Source: Oceaniradius stylonematis | Lineage (GTDB): Bacteria; Pseudomonadota; Alphaproteobacteria; Rhizobiales; Rhizobiaceae | Length of the DNA stretch: 64,000 nt | Reading direction: 5' to 3' | NCBI RefSeq assembly: GCF_003149475.2 | Contig: NZ_QFWV02000002.1 | Span: 49,614 to 113,613, forward strand | Part shown: positions 8,969 to 18,600 of the stretch, in pieces | How positions within the stretch are numbered: the first letter of the stretch is position 1 | Layout of the letters: each line of letters starts with the position of its first letter | The notes under the pieces: model-generated | The model's input: only the letters and a program-made list of their open reading frames with translations | Databases searched by the model: none | Told to the model about the DNA's origin: nothing | Translations under genes and position numbers: made by a program

Positions 8969-9039
8969 GGCAGTTGTGATGCACCGGACCCCTGCAAAGG
9001 GCAAGGCTGCCGCGCTTTTCCAACCTCCGTCCATGGCCT

Positions 9040-9402
9040 ATGGTGGCTGCCGTGAACGAGACAACGCCCACACAGACCGACCATGCCGCCGACCACGATC
9101 CGTTGCGCTTTGCCGAATCGGCGATGCGCGCGGGCCGCGATGTTGCGCTTGCGACGGTGGTCGAGACCTGGGGCTCGGCGCCCAGGCCGCCAGGCAGCCA
9201 TCTGGCGGTCGATGCGGACGGTCTTTTCGAGGGATCGGTCTCTGGCGGCTGTGTCGAGGGCGAGGTGATCGTCGCGGCGATGGACGTGATCGCAACCGGT
9301 GAACCGCGCATGCTCGAATACGGCGTCGCCGATGAAACCGCCTGGCGCGCGGGCCTGTCCTGCGGCGGCCGCATCCGCGTCTATGTCGAAAGGGTCGGCT
9401 GA
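9040..9402 (+). CDS. XdhC/CoxI family protein, N-terminal domain only
   Basis: 120 residues matching the short XdhC_CoxI domain (VALATVVETWGSAPRPPGSHLAV, then GSVSGGCVEGEVI and the cysteine-containing GLSCGGRIRVYVE). The full-length relatives bind molybdenum cofactor and insert the sulfurated cofactor into xanthine dehydrogenase or CO-dehydrogenase-like enzymes. Here the N-terminal domain and the Rossmann domain are two genes, 2 bp apart, an arrangement common in rhizobia. No molybdenum hydroxylase gene is in the window. A GTG 12 nt downstream of the ATG is an alternative start. Confidence 0.82.
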   Translation: MVAAVNETTPTQTDHAADHDPLRFAESAMRAGRDVALATVVETWGSAPRPPGSHLAVDADGLFEGSVSGGCVEGEVIVAAMDVIATGEPRMLEYGVADETAWRAGLSCGGRIRVYVERVG

Positions 9403-9404
9403 CC

Positions 9405-10097
9405 GTGGAGCCCGCCGTTCTGAAAGCGCTAAACGCGGCACGGGACGAACGGCGGGCGGTTGCCGTGGTCACCGATCTGGGCGATGGCCGCGACCGGGTG
9501 GTGAGCGAGGACGACGCGATCCCCGGCGAACTCGGCGCGGCAATCGCCGAGGCGTTCCGGTCGGGCAAAGCGGCACCGGTGTCGGTTTCCGGCCGCGACT
9601 TCTTCATCAATGTCCATCTGCCGCCGGTGCGCATGGTGATCGTCGGCGCGGTGCATATCAGCCAGGCGCTGGCGCCGATGGCTTCCGCCGCCGGCTTCCA
9701 CCCGGAGATCATCGATCCGCGCACTGCCTTCGCAACGCCCGAGCGTTTCGCCGGCATCGAACTGTCGGCGGATTGGCCGGAGATGGTGCTGGCCCAACGC
9801 CCGCTCGACCGCTGGTGCGCCCTGGTCGCCCTGACCCATGATCCGAAGATCGACGATCATCCGATCCGCGCCGCGCTCGAGGCGGAGTGCTTCTATGTCG
9901 GCGCGCTGGGCAGCCGGAAGACGCATGGGCGCCGCATCGAGCGGCTGATCGCCGCCGGCGCCGATCCCGATGCTGTTTCGCGCATAAGGGGACCGATCGG
10001 CTTGCCGATCGGCGCATCGACACCGGCCGAGATCGGCGTCTCCATTCTGGCCGAAATCATCGGCGAACGCCGCAAGTCACGCTCCGCGCCGGTTTAG
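9405..10097 (+). CDS. XdhC family protein with C-terminal Rossmann domain
   Basis: 230 residues starting at GTG, two bases after the previous stop. An N-terminal region (residues 1-70) is followed by the XdhC_C Rossmann fold: RMVIVGAVHISQALAPMA, IIDPRTAFATPERF, ALTHDPKIDDHPI, YVGALGSRKTHGRR and the closing GLPIGASTPAEIGVSILAEI. These are standard family motifs. The canonical GxGH is GAVH here. It probably works with the preceding short XdhC protein in molybdenum-cofactor handling. A CCTTCCCG hairpin follows at 10111 without a T run. Confidence 0.85.
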   Translation: MEPAVLKALNAARDERRAVAVVTDLGDGRDRVVSEDDAIPGELGAAIAEAFRSGKAAPVSVSGRDFFINVHLPPVRMVIVGAVHISQALAPMASAAGFHPEIIDPRTAFATPERFAGIELSADWPEMVLAQRPLDRWCALVALTHDPKIDDHPIRAALEAECFYVGALGSRKTHGRRIERLIAAGADPDAVSRIRGPIGLPIGASTPAEIGVSILAEIIGERRKSRSAPV

Positions 10098-10230
10098 CGG
10101 CCGGTCTTGACCTTCCCGTGGCGGGAAGGGTTAACCATGGCCGTTCGCGCACGTTGCGGACACATTATTGTCAAAAGGCCGTCACCGGCCATCGGGTGTA
10201 AAGACGTGGACAGGGCACCACATTGCGACC

Positions 10231-10434
10231 ATGACCGAGCGACAGATGGCAACCGAACCGGAACTGGGCCAGCGCGAACCGGCCGCGTGCGAACCGGCCA
10301 GCTTTGCCCAGTTTTTGCGGCGCGCGCGGATGCTGGGCTTCACCGATGCGGAGATCGACCGGCTGCGCGCCACCTACGGCGCATCGAAACTGGGGACGGG
10401 CAATGAACATCGGCTCGGCGGCGCGCGCGACTGA
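10231..10434 (+). CDS. Small helical protein overlapping cueR, unknown
   Basis: 67 codons with codon usage like the neighbouring genes (G or C in most third positions). The centre reads FAQFLRRARMLGFTDAEIDRL, a plausible amphipathic helix-turn-helix. Its last 32 bp overlap the start of cueR in another frame, which suggests translational coupling. There is no strong ribosome site. I do not recognise a family, and it could be a chance open frame. Confidence 0.4.
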   Translation: MTERQMATEPELGQREPAACEPASFAQFLRRARMLGFTDAEIDRLRATYGASKLGTGNEHRLGGARD

Positions 10435-10789
10435 GCTGCCCAGAAAGACCATCCGCTACTATGAAGAGATCGGTCTGGTCCATCCGGCGCGGGCGCACAA
10501 TGGCTATCGCGACTATTCCGATACGGACGTGCACAGGCTGAAATTCGTGCAACGCGCCCGCAGCCTGGGTTTTTCGATCGAGGAGTGCCGGCTGCTGCTG
10601 TCGCTTTATGACGACGAGCACCGGGCCAGCGCCGACGTCAAGGCGCTGGCGCTGGAGAAGATCGGCGAGATCGACCGCAAGCTCGACGAATTGCAGTCGC
10701 TGCGCGCGACGCTGTCGCGGCTCGTCGAGACGTGCCAGGGAAACGACCGGCCCGACTGCCCGATTATCGACGATCTGGCACGCGCCTGA
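10403..10789 (+). CDS. cueR: MerR-family copper-responsive regulator (CueR/HmrR type)
   Basis: 128-residue regulator: N-terminal winged helix-turn-helix (MNIGSAARATELPRKTIRYYEEIGL), a dimerisation coiled coil (residues 75-108), and a C-terminal metal loop with Cys111 and Cys119 separated by seven residues (TCQGNDRPDC). That spacing is the Cu(I)-binding pattern of CueR/HmrR, which activate copper-efflux promoters. Start chosen where homologues begin; the frame is open further upstream but the extra residues are not regulator-like. No copA or other copper gene is adjacent, so its targets lie elsewhere. Confidence 0.9.
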   Translation: MNIGSAARATELPRKTIRYYEEIGLVHPARAHNGYRDYSDTDVHRLKFVQRARSLGFSIEECRLLLSLYDDEHRASADVKALALEKIGEIDRKLDELQSLRATLSRLVETCQGNDRPDCPIIDDLARA

Positions 10790-10826
10790 CGGCGCGATGC
10801 GCTCGATGCTGCAATGAGAGAGAAAG

Positions 10827-10902
10827 TGGCACGCCCAACGGGACTCGAACCCGTGTTTCCGCCGTGAAAGGGCGGCGTCCTAGACCGCTAGACGATGGGC
10901 GC
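10827..10902 (-). tRNA. tRNA-Glu (anticodon UUC)
   Basis: Read on the minus strand: acceptor GCGCCCA pairs with TGGGCGT (one G-U at the first pair). The anticodon stem CCGCC/GGCGG encloses the loop CTTTCAC with anticodon TTC, and the T-arm contains GGTTCGAGTCC. Discriminator G and an encoded CCA at the 3' end give 76 nt in total. All arms fold without gaps. Confidence 0.97.
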
Positions 10903-11031
10903 GCATCAAGGTGAGCGGTGTATAGGCACATTCAAACGCCGCCGCAACCCTGATCGCAAACCGGAAAACCGATTTTTTGCGACCGGGCAGTCACATAGGT
11001 TTCCGCCCGGCCCACGGCAAGCGATCGGCGG

Positions 11032-12228
11032 TCAGCTCCGCCGGCGGCAGCGCCAGTTCCAGTCGCGCTGGGGACCGATGTCGATATGCACCGACTTGGT
11101 GTGACAATAGGTGCCGACGCCGCCACGGCCGGGCACCGAGCGCAGATAGGCGGCCAGATCCCATTTGCTGACGCCCTCGACCTGGATATCGGCGGCCGCG
11201 CAATACATGTGCAGCGAATTCTTGGCGCCGCGCGCCCGGCGGTTGCGTTGCGGGCTGCGATAGCCGGACGTGACGACCACGGGCCTGCCGTAACGCTGCT
11301 CGACGCGCTTGAGAAGGCGCACAAGCGCCGGCTTGAGGCAGGCGACATCGACACCCGAATGCTGTGTGCGCAGGCCGTTTGGCGCCAGACGCGCCAGGCC
11401 GGCGGCCGACGCAAGCTGAACAGGCGCATCGGGCGTCACCGCACCCTGATTGATGCCAAGCGCCCGTTCCCGGCTGAAACCCGGCAGGGCGGCGGTGCTG
11501 CCGCTGGCCGACGCGCGGGCGATCACCGGCTGCGGAGCGGCGGGCTGCTCGATCACCGGCGAAGGCGCGCTTTGACTTGATGCTGTGGCGACCAGAGGCC
11601 GCGGGCGGCCCTGTGTATCGCGGCGGCTGCCGAACAGGGCATTGAGAAAACCCGGACGGTTCCCGGTGGCCGCGGCAGGCGCGGTGATGGCCGGTGGCGG
11701 CGCGGTGGCCACCTGGGGTTCCGGTTCGACCGGTTCGGTGCCGTTGGCGGTCGGCGCGTTGCTGGCCGCGAGAATGCGCTGGGTGGCGACATCGTCGGTG
11801 GCGGGCGCGGCGGGAGCCGGGGATTCGGCCGAAGGAGCGGGTGCGGAACCCGGTGTTGCCGCCTCGGCGGCTTCGGCTGCGATGACGGACTGCGCCGGCG
11901 CCTCGGCGATGGAGGTCGGTTCTGCCGCCGCGGTCTGAAGCGGTGCAGGCTCCGTCGGCGTCGGTCCGGCAAAGGCCACCGTGGCGCTGTCGGCGACCGG
12001 CGCGGTCTCGCCGATCGGCGCGGCGGGCCGCACGTCGGGAGCGGGCAGGGCTTCACCGTCGCTCAGCGCCATCATGGTGCCCGTATCGACGCCGGGTGCG
12101 GGGCCGAGCCCGGTCGCGACCGTGTCCAGGGAGGAAGTCGTGCACGCCGACACCAGCAGCGCGGCCGTGACGATGGCGAGACCCCCCGGCGCGCGGCCTT
12201 GAACAGCAAAGCGGAGCGATGACTTCAA
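11032..12228 (-). CDS. Lipoprotein with C-terminal peptidase M15-like (DUF882/YcbK-type) domain
   Basis: 398 residues from the proposed TTG at 12228 (AGGGG 10 nt upstream); an ATG at 12288 would add 20 residues ahead of the signal. The N-terminus has a basic region, a hydrophobic core and the lipobox LVSAC, so it should be lipid-anchored in the envelope. Residues about 30-260 are low-complexity Ala/Pro/Thr-rich linker. The C-terminal 120 residues carry the metal-peptidase-like motifs TSGYRSP (about 319), HMYCAAADI (about 338) and SVHIDIG (about 379), as in proteins acting on peptidoglycan peptides. Whether it is catalytic or only binds murein is not certain. It stands alone. Confidence 0.82.
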   Translation of the reverse strand: MKSSLRFAVQGRAPGGLAIVTAALLVSACTTSSLDTVATGLGPAPGVDTGTMMALSDGEALPAPDVRPAAPIGETAPVADSATVAFAGPTPTEPAPLQTAAAEPTSIAEAPAQSVIAAEAAEAATPGSAPAPSAESPAPAAPATDDVATQRILAASNAPTANGTEPVEPEPQVATAPPPAITAPAAATGNRPGFLNALFGSRRDTQGRPRPLVATASSQSAPSPVIEQPAAPQPVIARASASGSTAALPGFSRERALGINQGAVTPDAPVQLASAAGLARLAPNGLRTQHSGVDVACLKPALVRLLKRVEQRYGRPVVVTSGYRSPQRNRRARGAKNSLHMYCAAADIQVEGVSKWDLAAYLRSVPGRGGVGTYCHTKSVHIDIGPQRDWNWRCRRRS

Positions 12229-12456
12229 AAGTACGTTTCCCCTCGGGCCCCCGATCGAACAATCCCGTCGGCTATCCGGCGATCTCATGATCGCATCTCT
12301 GGCTTGCCGCGGGCTGTCCCGCCATCATCGCCGCAAAATATGCGCAATGGCTTAATGCTGGCGCGAACCGATAAGGAGCGATTACGGCCAAATCGTGAAG
12401 CAATCAAGGCAGCGGGGCAAACCGCGATGCGGCCCCGGGCCGCAGGGCGGCCCGGC

Positions 12457-12897
12457 CTACCAGCTTCCGGTGTTTTCCATGCTCGCCCAAGGCTCCTTCG
12501 GCGCCAGCGCGTCGCCCTTTTGCAGCAACTCGATCGAAATGCCGTCGGGCGACCGCACGAAGGCCATATGGCCGTCGCGCGGCGGGCGGTTGATGGTCAC
12601 GCCATTGTCGGCCAGCCGCTGGCACGTCGCATAGATGTCGTCGACCAGATAGGCCAGGTGACCGAAGTTGCGTCCGCCCTGATAGTCCTCGGGGTCCCAA
12701 TTATAGGTCAGTTCGATCAGCGGCGCCTTGTTGGCCAGCGCGGCCTCCTTGTCCTCGGGCGCGCACAGGAAGATGAGCGTATAGCGCCCCTTTTCGCTCT
12801 CGTGACGCCGGACTTCCTCCAGCCCCAGCTTGTCGCAGTAAAATGCCAGCGATTCGTCGATGTCGCGAACGCGGACCATGGTGTGTAGATAGCGCAT
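12457..12897 (-). CDS. gloA: Lactoylglutathione lyase (glyoxalase I)
   Basis: 146-residue glyoxalase I, which converts the methylglyoxal-glutathione hemithioacetal to lactoylglutathione. Two beta-alpha-beta-beta-beta modules are visible: LHTMVRVRDIDESLAFYCDKLGL with the first metal His, LIELTYNWDPEDY with the Glu ligand, then GRNFGHLAYLVDDI (second His) and FVRSPDGISIELLQKG (second Glu). The His/Glu/His/Glu set is complete. It is monocistronic; the 168 bp between it and the lipoprotein start holds nothing that I recognise. Confidence 0.95.
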   Translation of the reverse strand: MRYLHTMVRVRDIDESLAFYCDKLGLEEVRRHESEKGRYTLIFLCAPEDKEAALANKAPLIELTYNWDPEDYQGGRNFGHLAYLVDDIYATCQRLADNGVTINRPPRDGHMAFVRSPDGISIELLQKGDALAPKEPWASMENTGSW

Positions 12898-13177
12898 TGT
12901 CGGGTTCCGGATCCTGAATTTCGGTTGCGGCGATGCTGACCCGGCGTCACCTTCGCTGTGCGCCGCGCCGTGGCTGTCGCATTTCCGACGCGCATGGCGA
13001 CGGCGCGTGACTTATTCACAGTATCGGGCCGCAATTCGGCTGGCTAGCCCGGTATTCCGGGGCAAATCGGGATTTCGCTCTTGCCGGAATCGGGCGTCGT
13101 GATGCTATCCTTGCCTCGAATCACGGCTTGCGCGCTCCTGGTCCGACTGCGCCAAGCGTGCGGGGGATGTCGATCGT
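12898..13177. other. Divergent intergenic region gloA / cold-shock gene
   Basis: 280 bp between two divergent starts. A CTTGCC (near 13080) and CTATCC (near 13105) pair lies on the plus strand, but the spacing is about 2 nt longer than usual, so I do not call it a promoter. No hairpin terminator or repeat is seen. Confidence 0.4.
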
Positions 13178-13771
13178 ATGAGTGACGAGTCGCAATCAGG
13201 CAAGGACAAGACCGTCGGCCAACGCGCGCCGCTTGCGCACGAGGCCGGTGTGGGCGCCCTTGTCGAGATCGCCGGCAAGATCAAATGGTTCGACATCGCA
13301 AAGGGCTATGGCTTCATCGTGCCCGACGATGCCGCTTTCGGCGACGTGATGCTGCATGTCACCTGCCTGCGCCGCGACGGATACCAGACCGCGTTGGAGG
13401 GCGCGCGCATCGTCTGCGAGGCACAGCGCGGCGAACGCGGCTTTCAGGCCTTCCGCATCATGTCCATGGACGCATCGACCGCTGTTCATCCGGCCTCCAG
13501 CGAGCCGCGCACCCACGCCAATGTCACGCCGACCAGCGGCTTGGAGCGGGTGATCGTCAAATGGTTCAACCGCACCAAGGGCTTCGGCTTCCTGACGCGC
13601 GGGGAGGGCACGCCCGACATCTTCGTGCACATGGAGACGCTGCGCCGCTTCGGCCTGACCGAACTCAGGCCCGGCCAGGTGGTCATTGCCCGTTTCGGCG
13701 AGGGCGAGAAGGGACTGATGGCGGCTGAAATCTACCCCGATATCGGGGTTCAGCCGCCATCGTCCCATTGA
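13178..13771 (+). CDS. Cold-shock protein with two CSD domains
   Basis: 197 residues with two nucleic-acid-binding cold-shock domains. The first starts near residue 33 (KIKWFDIAKGYGFIVPDD, an RNP-1-like GYGFI). The second starts near residue 127 (VIVKWFNRTKGFGFLTRGEG, then DIFVHMETL, the RNP-2 region). The first lacks a textbook RNP-2 (DVMLHVTCL instead of DVFVH). Two-domain proteins of this length are a rhizobial variant of the single-domain CspA. A GGGGGAT stretch precedes the ATG. The DUF192 gene follows 30 bp later, a frequently seen pairing. Confidence 0.9.
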   Translation: MSDESQSGKDKTVGQRAPLAHEAGVGALVEIAGKIKWFDIAKGYGFIVPDDAAFGDVMLHVTCLRRDGYQTALEGARIVCEAQRGERGFQAFRIMSMDASTAVHPASSEPRTHANVTPTSGLERVIVKWFNRTKGFGFLTRGEGTPDIFVHMETLRRFGLTELRPGQVVIARFGEGEKGLMAAEIYPDIGVQPPSSH

Positions 13772-13801
13772 TCGCCGCCGCGCGCGCTCATATCTGAGCG
13801 C

Positions 13802-14302
13802 ATGCACCGAAACGCTCCGCTCCGATCCCCCGTTTCCGCGATGGTGTTGGCTGCGCTCATGGTTCTGGGCGCGTCGTTTGCCGTTCTGGCGAACGAGCCG
13901 ATGCGGCTGCCGGTCGATCCCGCCCAATTGTCGGTCCTGTCGGCTGAAGGCGAAGTCAGGGCCCGCTTTGACCTCGAAATCGCGCGCACCGGCGAGCAGC
14001 ACATGCGCGGGCTGATGCACCGCACCGATCTGCCCGAGAACCGCGCCATGCTGTTCGTCTTCGAGGTGTCCGGCCCGCGCGCCTTCTGGATGAAGGACAC
14101 GCCGCTGCCGCTCGACATCGTTTTCGCCGCCGCCGACGGCACGATTGTCCGCGTCGCCCGCGACACGGTGCCCTTTTCGACCGTGCCGATCCGGTCGGGC
14201 GCGCCGGCGCTCTACGTGCTCGAGGTTCATGCCGGCACGGCCGAGACACTGGGCATCGAAGCCGGCGACCGGCTGGTTCATCCGGCGATCGGTGGGGGCT
14301 AG
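13802..14302 (+). CDS. DUF192 family exported protein
   Basis: 166 residues: a signal peptide or N-terminal anchor (residues 10-30, ending LANEP) and then the compact DUF192 beta fold with its signatures HMRGLMHRTDLPENRAMLFVF, FWMKDTPLPLDIVF and VLEVHAGTAETLGI. The family is widespread, with known structures but no agreed function. It follows the cold-shock gene by 30 bp and is probably cotranscribed. Confidence 0.88.
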   Translation: MHRNAPLRSPVSAMVLAALMVLGASFAVLANEPMRLPVDPAQLSVLSAEGEVRARFDLEIARTGEQHMRGLMHRTDLPENRAMLFVFEVSGPRAFWMKDTPLPLDIVFAAADGTIVRVARDTVPFSTVPIRSGAPALYVLEVHAGTAETLGIEAGDRLVHPAIGGG

Positions 14303-14335
14303 GGGCGCAACCGCGCCCAAGGCGGCACAGCTCTG

Positions 14336-14548
14336 CTACTGATCCTGATTGGGCTCGTGGTCCGGCTCTGCCTCTTCACCGTCGATCTTGGGAAGTTCGT
14401 CTTCGGCCTTGTCATAGACTGGCAGAATTTCGAGCGGCAGCCCAGCCGGATTGCGGGGGGCGACCCGAGGCGGCGAATGCTCGTCTTTCGGCGCGCCGGG
14501 CATCCCGCGCGGAGCATTTGGGATGTGGGGAACAAATCCTCGTGCCAT
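14336..14548 (-). CDS. Small acidic, proline-rich protein, unknown
   Basis: 70 residues from the ATG at 14548, which has AGGAGGATGAT directly upstream; an earlier in-frame ATG at 14590 lacks a site. Pro-rich N-terminal half (FVPHIPNAPRGMPGAP) and acidic tail (KAEDELPKIDGEEAEPDHE). It is likely disordered, with no membrane segment. The family is not recognised. It is convergent with the DUF192 gene. Confidence 0.55.
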   Translation of the reverse strand: MARGFVPHIPNAPRGMPGAPKDEHSPPRVAPRNPAGLPLEILPVYDKAEDELPKIDGEEAEPDHEPNQDQ

Positions 14549-14770
14549 ATCATCCTCCTCTTGACCGATGCAGCAACGCTCACACTGCACGACAGCGGCC
14601 GGACGATCCTGCCGGGCCGCCGTTACGAATGAGGCTGCCGCGCCTGAACAGCGGCGTCAAGTGGACCCCGCTGCCCGGCACGGTTCGTAGCCCCAATGCG
14701 CGCGATTTGCTCCCTTGCCGAACCCGGGTTTCCGGTTTAGAGCGTCGGCCCATCGCCGGTGTCCGGCATC

Positions 14771-14847
<77 letters not shown>

Positions 14848-14900
14848 CGATACGCCGACCGTACGCCGGCGGCAGATGTTTGGCAGAGGAGACCAATGCC

Positions 14901-15206
14901 ATGAGCGCGCGAATTTTCAGTCCCGCCAAGACCGCCATGCAGTCCGGCAAGGCCAAGACCGGCCACTGGGTTCTGGAATTCGACCGCGAGCAGCCGCGTC
15001 GCATCGAGCCGCTGATGGGATACACCTCTTCGTCGGACACCCGCACGCAGGTGCATCTGCGCTTCGACACCATGGAAGCCGCGGTTGCCTATGCCGAAAA
15101 GCACGGTCTGACCTATCGCATCGAAAAGCCGCAAAAGGCCGAACGGCGGCGCCAGGCCTATTCTGATAACTTCAAGTTCGACCGCCGTATCCCCTGGACC
15201 CACTGA
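14901..15206 (+). CDS. ETC complex I accessory subunit (NDUFS4/AQDQ-like)
   Basis: 101 residues of the ETC_C1_NDUFS4 family, the bacterial counterpart of the mitochondrial 18-kDa complex I subunit found mainly in alphaproteobacteria. It is expected on the peripheral arm of NADH:quinone oxidoreductase at the cytoplasmic face. Seen: ARIFSPAKTAMQSGKA, HWVLEFDRE, PLMGYTSSSDTRTQVHLRF, AVAYAEKHGLTYRI and the C-terminal YSDNFKFDRRIPWTH. The start at 14901 has GGAG 9 nt upstream. It lies alone between tRNA-Pro and tRNA-Arg. Confidence 0.93.
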   Translation: MSARIFSPAKTAMQSGKAKTGHWVLEFDREQPRRIEPLMGYTSSSDTRTQVHLRFDTMEAAVAYAEKHGLTYRIEKPQKAERRRQAYSDNFKFDRRIPWTH

Positions 15207-15296
15207 AGGGTTCCGACCGGCAGGCGCCGGCATCGCCGAATCCGTCCCGGCATGCGATTGCGCCGTGCCGTGCCCAGCGTCTATATCTGCACCGAC

Positions 15297-15373
15297 GGAC
15301 CCGTAGCTCAGCTGGATAGAGCAGGTGACTTCTAATCATCAGGTCGCAGGTTCGAATCCTGCCGGGTTCGCCA
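15297..15373 (+). tRNA. tRNA-Arg (anticodon UCU)
   Basis: 77 nt. Acceptor GGACCCG/CGGGTTC (one G-U), anticodon stem GGTGA/TCATC (one G-U) around CTTCTAA with anticodon TCT, T-arm with GGTTCGAATCC, discriminator G and encoded CCA. Confidence 0.96.
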
Positions 15374-15409
15374 TCTACTTCAGATAATTGCAGGCGTTTC
15401 TTCAAGTAT

Positions 15410-15430
15410 CCCAACGGTCTGGCCGTTGGG
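15410..15430 (+). terminator. Hairpin after tRNA-Arg
   Basis: 8-bp perfect stem CCCAACGG/CCGTTGGG with a 5-nt loop, 37 nt after the tRNA. It is followed by GTTATCG rather than a T run, so it is more likely an RNA 3'-end or processing hairpin than a strong intrinsic terminator. Confidence 0.4.
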
Positions 15431-15456
15431 GTTATCGTGCGGGCATCCGGTTTTCC

Positions 15457-15485
15457 TTGCCGAGCGATAAACCGGCGTCCTAGAC
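15457..15485 (+). promoter_or_regulatory. Candidate promoter for the oxidoreductase gene
   Basis: TTGCCG (15457-15462), a 17-nt spacer and CTAGAC (15480-15485). This resembles the rhizobial housekeeping pattern CTTGNC-N17-CTATAT and sits about 155 bp before the ATG at 15640. The evidence is the pattern only. Confidence 0.35.
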
Positions 15486-15639
15486 TGATCGCAATTGGAA
15501 ACACGAACCGTCGCGCGGTCCGTGTGCAAATGACCGGTCGGGTGCGCAGGGAGGGGCTGCGCCTGCCATTGATCCGTCGGGAGCCCGCGATGCCGTGCCG
15601 CTCCACCGCCATGATCGGCGCGTGGGGGAGGATTGACCG

Positions 15640-18600
15640 ATGAACATCGCAGCCGTCCGTCTGGACGACACCTACACCGCGTCCGGGGGCGCGGTGTATA
15701 TGAGCGGCATGCAGGCGCTCGTCCGCCTGCCGATGGTGCAGATGCGCCGGGACCGCGCCGCCGGCCTGAACACCGCCGCCTTCGTGACCGGCTACCGCGG
15801 CTCGCCGCTTGGCGGCTACGACCAGCAACTGGTTCGCGCCAGGAAGCACCTCGATCCGCTCGACATCACGTTCCAGCCCGGCGTCAACGAGGAACTCGCC
15901 GCAACCGCGGTCTGGGGTACGCAGCAGGTCGGTCTGTCGCCGGGCGCCCGAAAGGACGGCGTACTGGGCATCTGGTACGGCAAGGGGCCGGGCGTCGACC
16001 GGTCGGGCGATGTCTTCAAGCACGGCAATGCCGCCGGGTCCGCGCCCCATGGTGGCGTGCTGTGCCTTGCCGGCGACGACCACACTTGCAAGTCGTCGAC
16101 CGTGCCGCACCAGTCCGACCATGCGTTTGCCTCGGCGATCATCCCGTGTCTGTACCCGTCATCCATCCACGAATTTCTGGAGATCGGCCTGCTCGGCATC
16201 GCCATGTCGCGCTATTCGGGCCTCTGGGTCGGCATGAAATTCATTTCCGACACGGTGGAGACCACATCGGTGGTCGATTTGTCCGCAGAAAGCCGCCAGT
16301 TCGTCATTCCGGACTTCGGGCTGCCGCCCGGCGGTGTGAACCTGCGATGGCCGGATGCGCCGCTGGTTCAGGATCAGCGCCTGCAGGAGATCAAGCCCTA
16401 TGCGGCGCTCGCCTTTGCGCGTGCCAACGGGGTCGACCAGATCACCATGGATTCGCCAAAGGCCCGGTTCGGCATTGCCGGCTCCGGCAAGGCTTATGAG
16501 GATGTCCGCCAGGCGCTGTTCGAACTGGGCATCGGAGACGAAGAGGCCGCCCAAATCGGTCTGAGGCTCTACAAGGTGCGGATGACCTGGCCGCTCGAAC
16601 CCGAGGGCGTGCGCGAATTTTCCGAAGGTCTCGAAGAGGTCTTGGTTGTCGAAGAGCGCCGCGAGATCATCGAGAACCAGATCAAGATGCACCTGTTCAA
16701 CTGGCGCGCCGATGTGCGCCCGCGCATCGTCGGCAAGTTCGACGAGCACGACCGGCCTTTCCTGTCGCTGTCCAAGGCGCTGTCGGTGGGGGCGGTGGCG
16801 CGCGGTATCGCCGACCGGGTGCTCAGGCTCGACGGCATCGATGACGGCCTGCGCGACCGGATCGGAGACCGGCTCGCCTATCTCGAAGAGCGCGAGCGTT
16901 TCGCCGAAAGCCATGTGCCGGCCGTCACGCGCCAGCCGCATTATTGCGCCGGCTGCCCGCACAACACCTCGACCAAGGTGCCCGAGGGCTCTCGCGCGCT
17001 GGCCGGGATCGGCTGCCACTACATGGTCCAGTGGATGGACCGGAACACCGAGACCTTCACCCAGATGGGCGGCGAGGGCGTGCCGTGGACGGCCATCGGC
17101 CGCTACACCGATGAAAAGCACGTCTTCGTCAATCTGGGCGACGGCACCTATTTCCACTCCGGCATTCTGGCGATCCGCCAGGCGGTCTCGGCGGGCGCCA
17201 ACATCACCTACAAGCTGCTCTACAACGATGCCGTCGCCATGACCGGCGGCCAGCCGCTCGACGGCAGCCTGACGCCGCAGCAATTGACGCACCAGCTCAA
17301 TCATGAAGGTGTCGGCTCGATCGTCCTGATGAGCGACAATATCGATGCCTACAGCGCGCCGGACTTGCCGCCGGGCACCGACATTCGCCATCGCGACGAG
17401 ATCGATACGGTAATGAAGGAGCTGCGCGAGCAGCCCGGCGTGACGGCGATCGTCTATGTGCAGACCTGCGCGGCCGAAAAGCGCCGCCGCCGCAAGCGCG
17501 GGCTGATGGAAGACCCGGACATGCGCGTGCTGATCAACCCGGCCGTCTGCGAAGGTTGCGGCGACTGTTCGGTGCAGTCCAACTGCATCGCCATCGACCC
17601 GCTTGAAACGGAAATGGGCCGCAAGCGGACGATCAACCAGTCGGCCTGCAACAAGGATTTCTCCTGCGTCAAGGGCTTCTGCCCGTCCTTCGTGACGGTG
17701 CGCGGCGGCGAACTGCGCAAGAGCGCGCGCACCACGGCACCTGATGTTTCGGCCCTGCCCGTGCCCGACCTGCCCGAAATGGCGCCAAGCTGGAACATCG
17801 CTGTGACCGGCGTCGGCGGCACCGGCGTTCTGACCATTGGCGGCATCATCGCCATGGCGGCCCGGCTCGAAAACGTCGCGCCGCTGGTGCTCGACATGGC
17901 GGGTCTCGCGCAGAAGGGCGGCGCGGTGATGAGCCATATCCGGCTGTCGGCCGGCGACAATCCGCGCAAGAGCCCGCGCATCGCGCCAGGCGGGGCCAAC
18001 GTCCTGATCGCCGCCGACAGTGTGGTCGCCGCCTCGCGCGACGGCACCGTGCGCTGCGATCCCGAGCGCACCCATGCGGTGGTCAATGCCAGGCTGACGC
18101 CGGTCGCCGAATTCGTGCGCCAGCGCGATTTCGATTTCCGCAAACAGACGGTCGAGGACACGGTGCGCTCCGTCGTGCGGCCCGATGCCCACTTCCACGA
18201 TTTCGGCAAGGCGGCGATGGCGGTCGCCGGCGACGAGATCGCCACCAACATCCTGATGGTCGGCTTTGCCTGGCAGAAGGGGCTGATCCCGCTGTCGGCC
18301 GATGCGATCGAGCAGGCGATCGCGATCAACGGCGTCGCCGTCGATGCCAACATCGACGCGTTCCGCTGGGGCCGCGTCATGGCGCACGATCCCGCCGCGA
18401 TCGAGGCGATGGAAACCCGTGCCAACGGCTTCAAGCCGATGGCGGAGATGACGGCGGACGAACTGGTTCGCCATCGCGCCGCCCATCTGACCGCCTATCA
18501 GAACGATGCGCTCGCCAAACGCTATCGCGACATGGTCGCGCGTGTCGCATCGGTTGCCGAGGACCGCCTGTCGCAGCCCGCCGACCGCGACGCGTTGGTG

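Noticed and set aside
10111-10129. CCTTCCCG/CGGGAAGG hairpin after the xdhC gene
   Set aside because: No T run follows on either strand (GTTAACC), so it cannot be called an intrinsic terminator.
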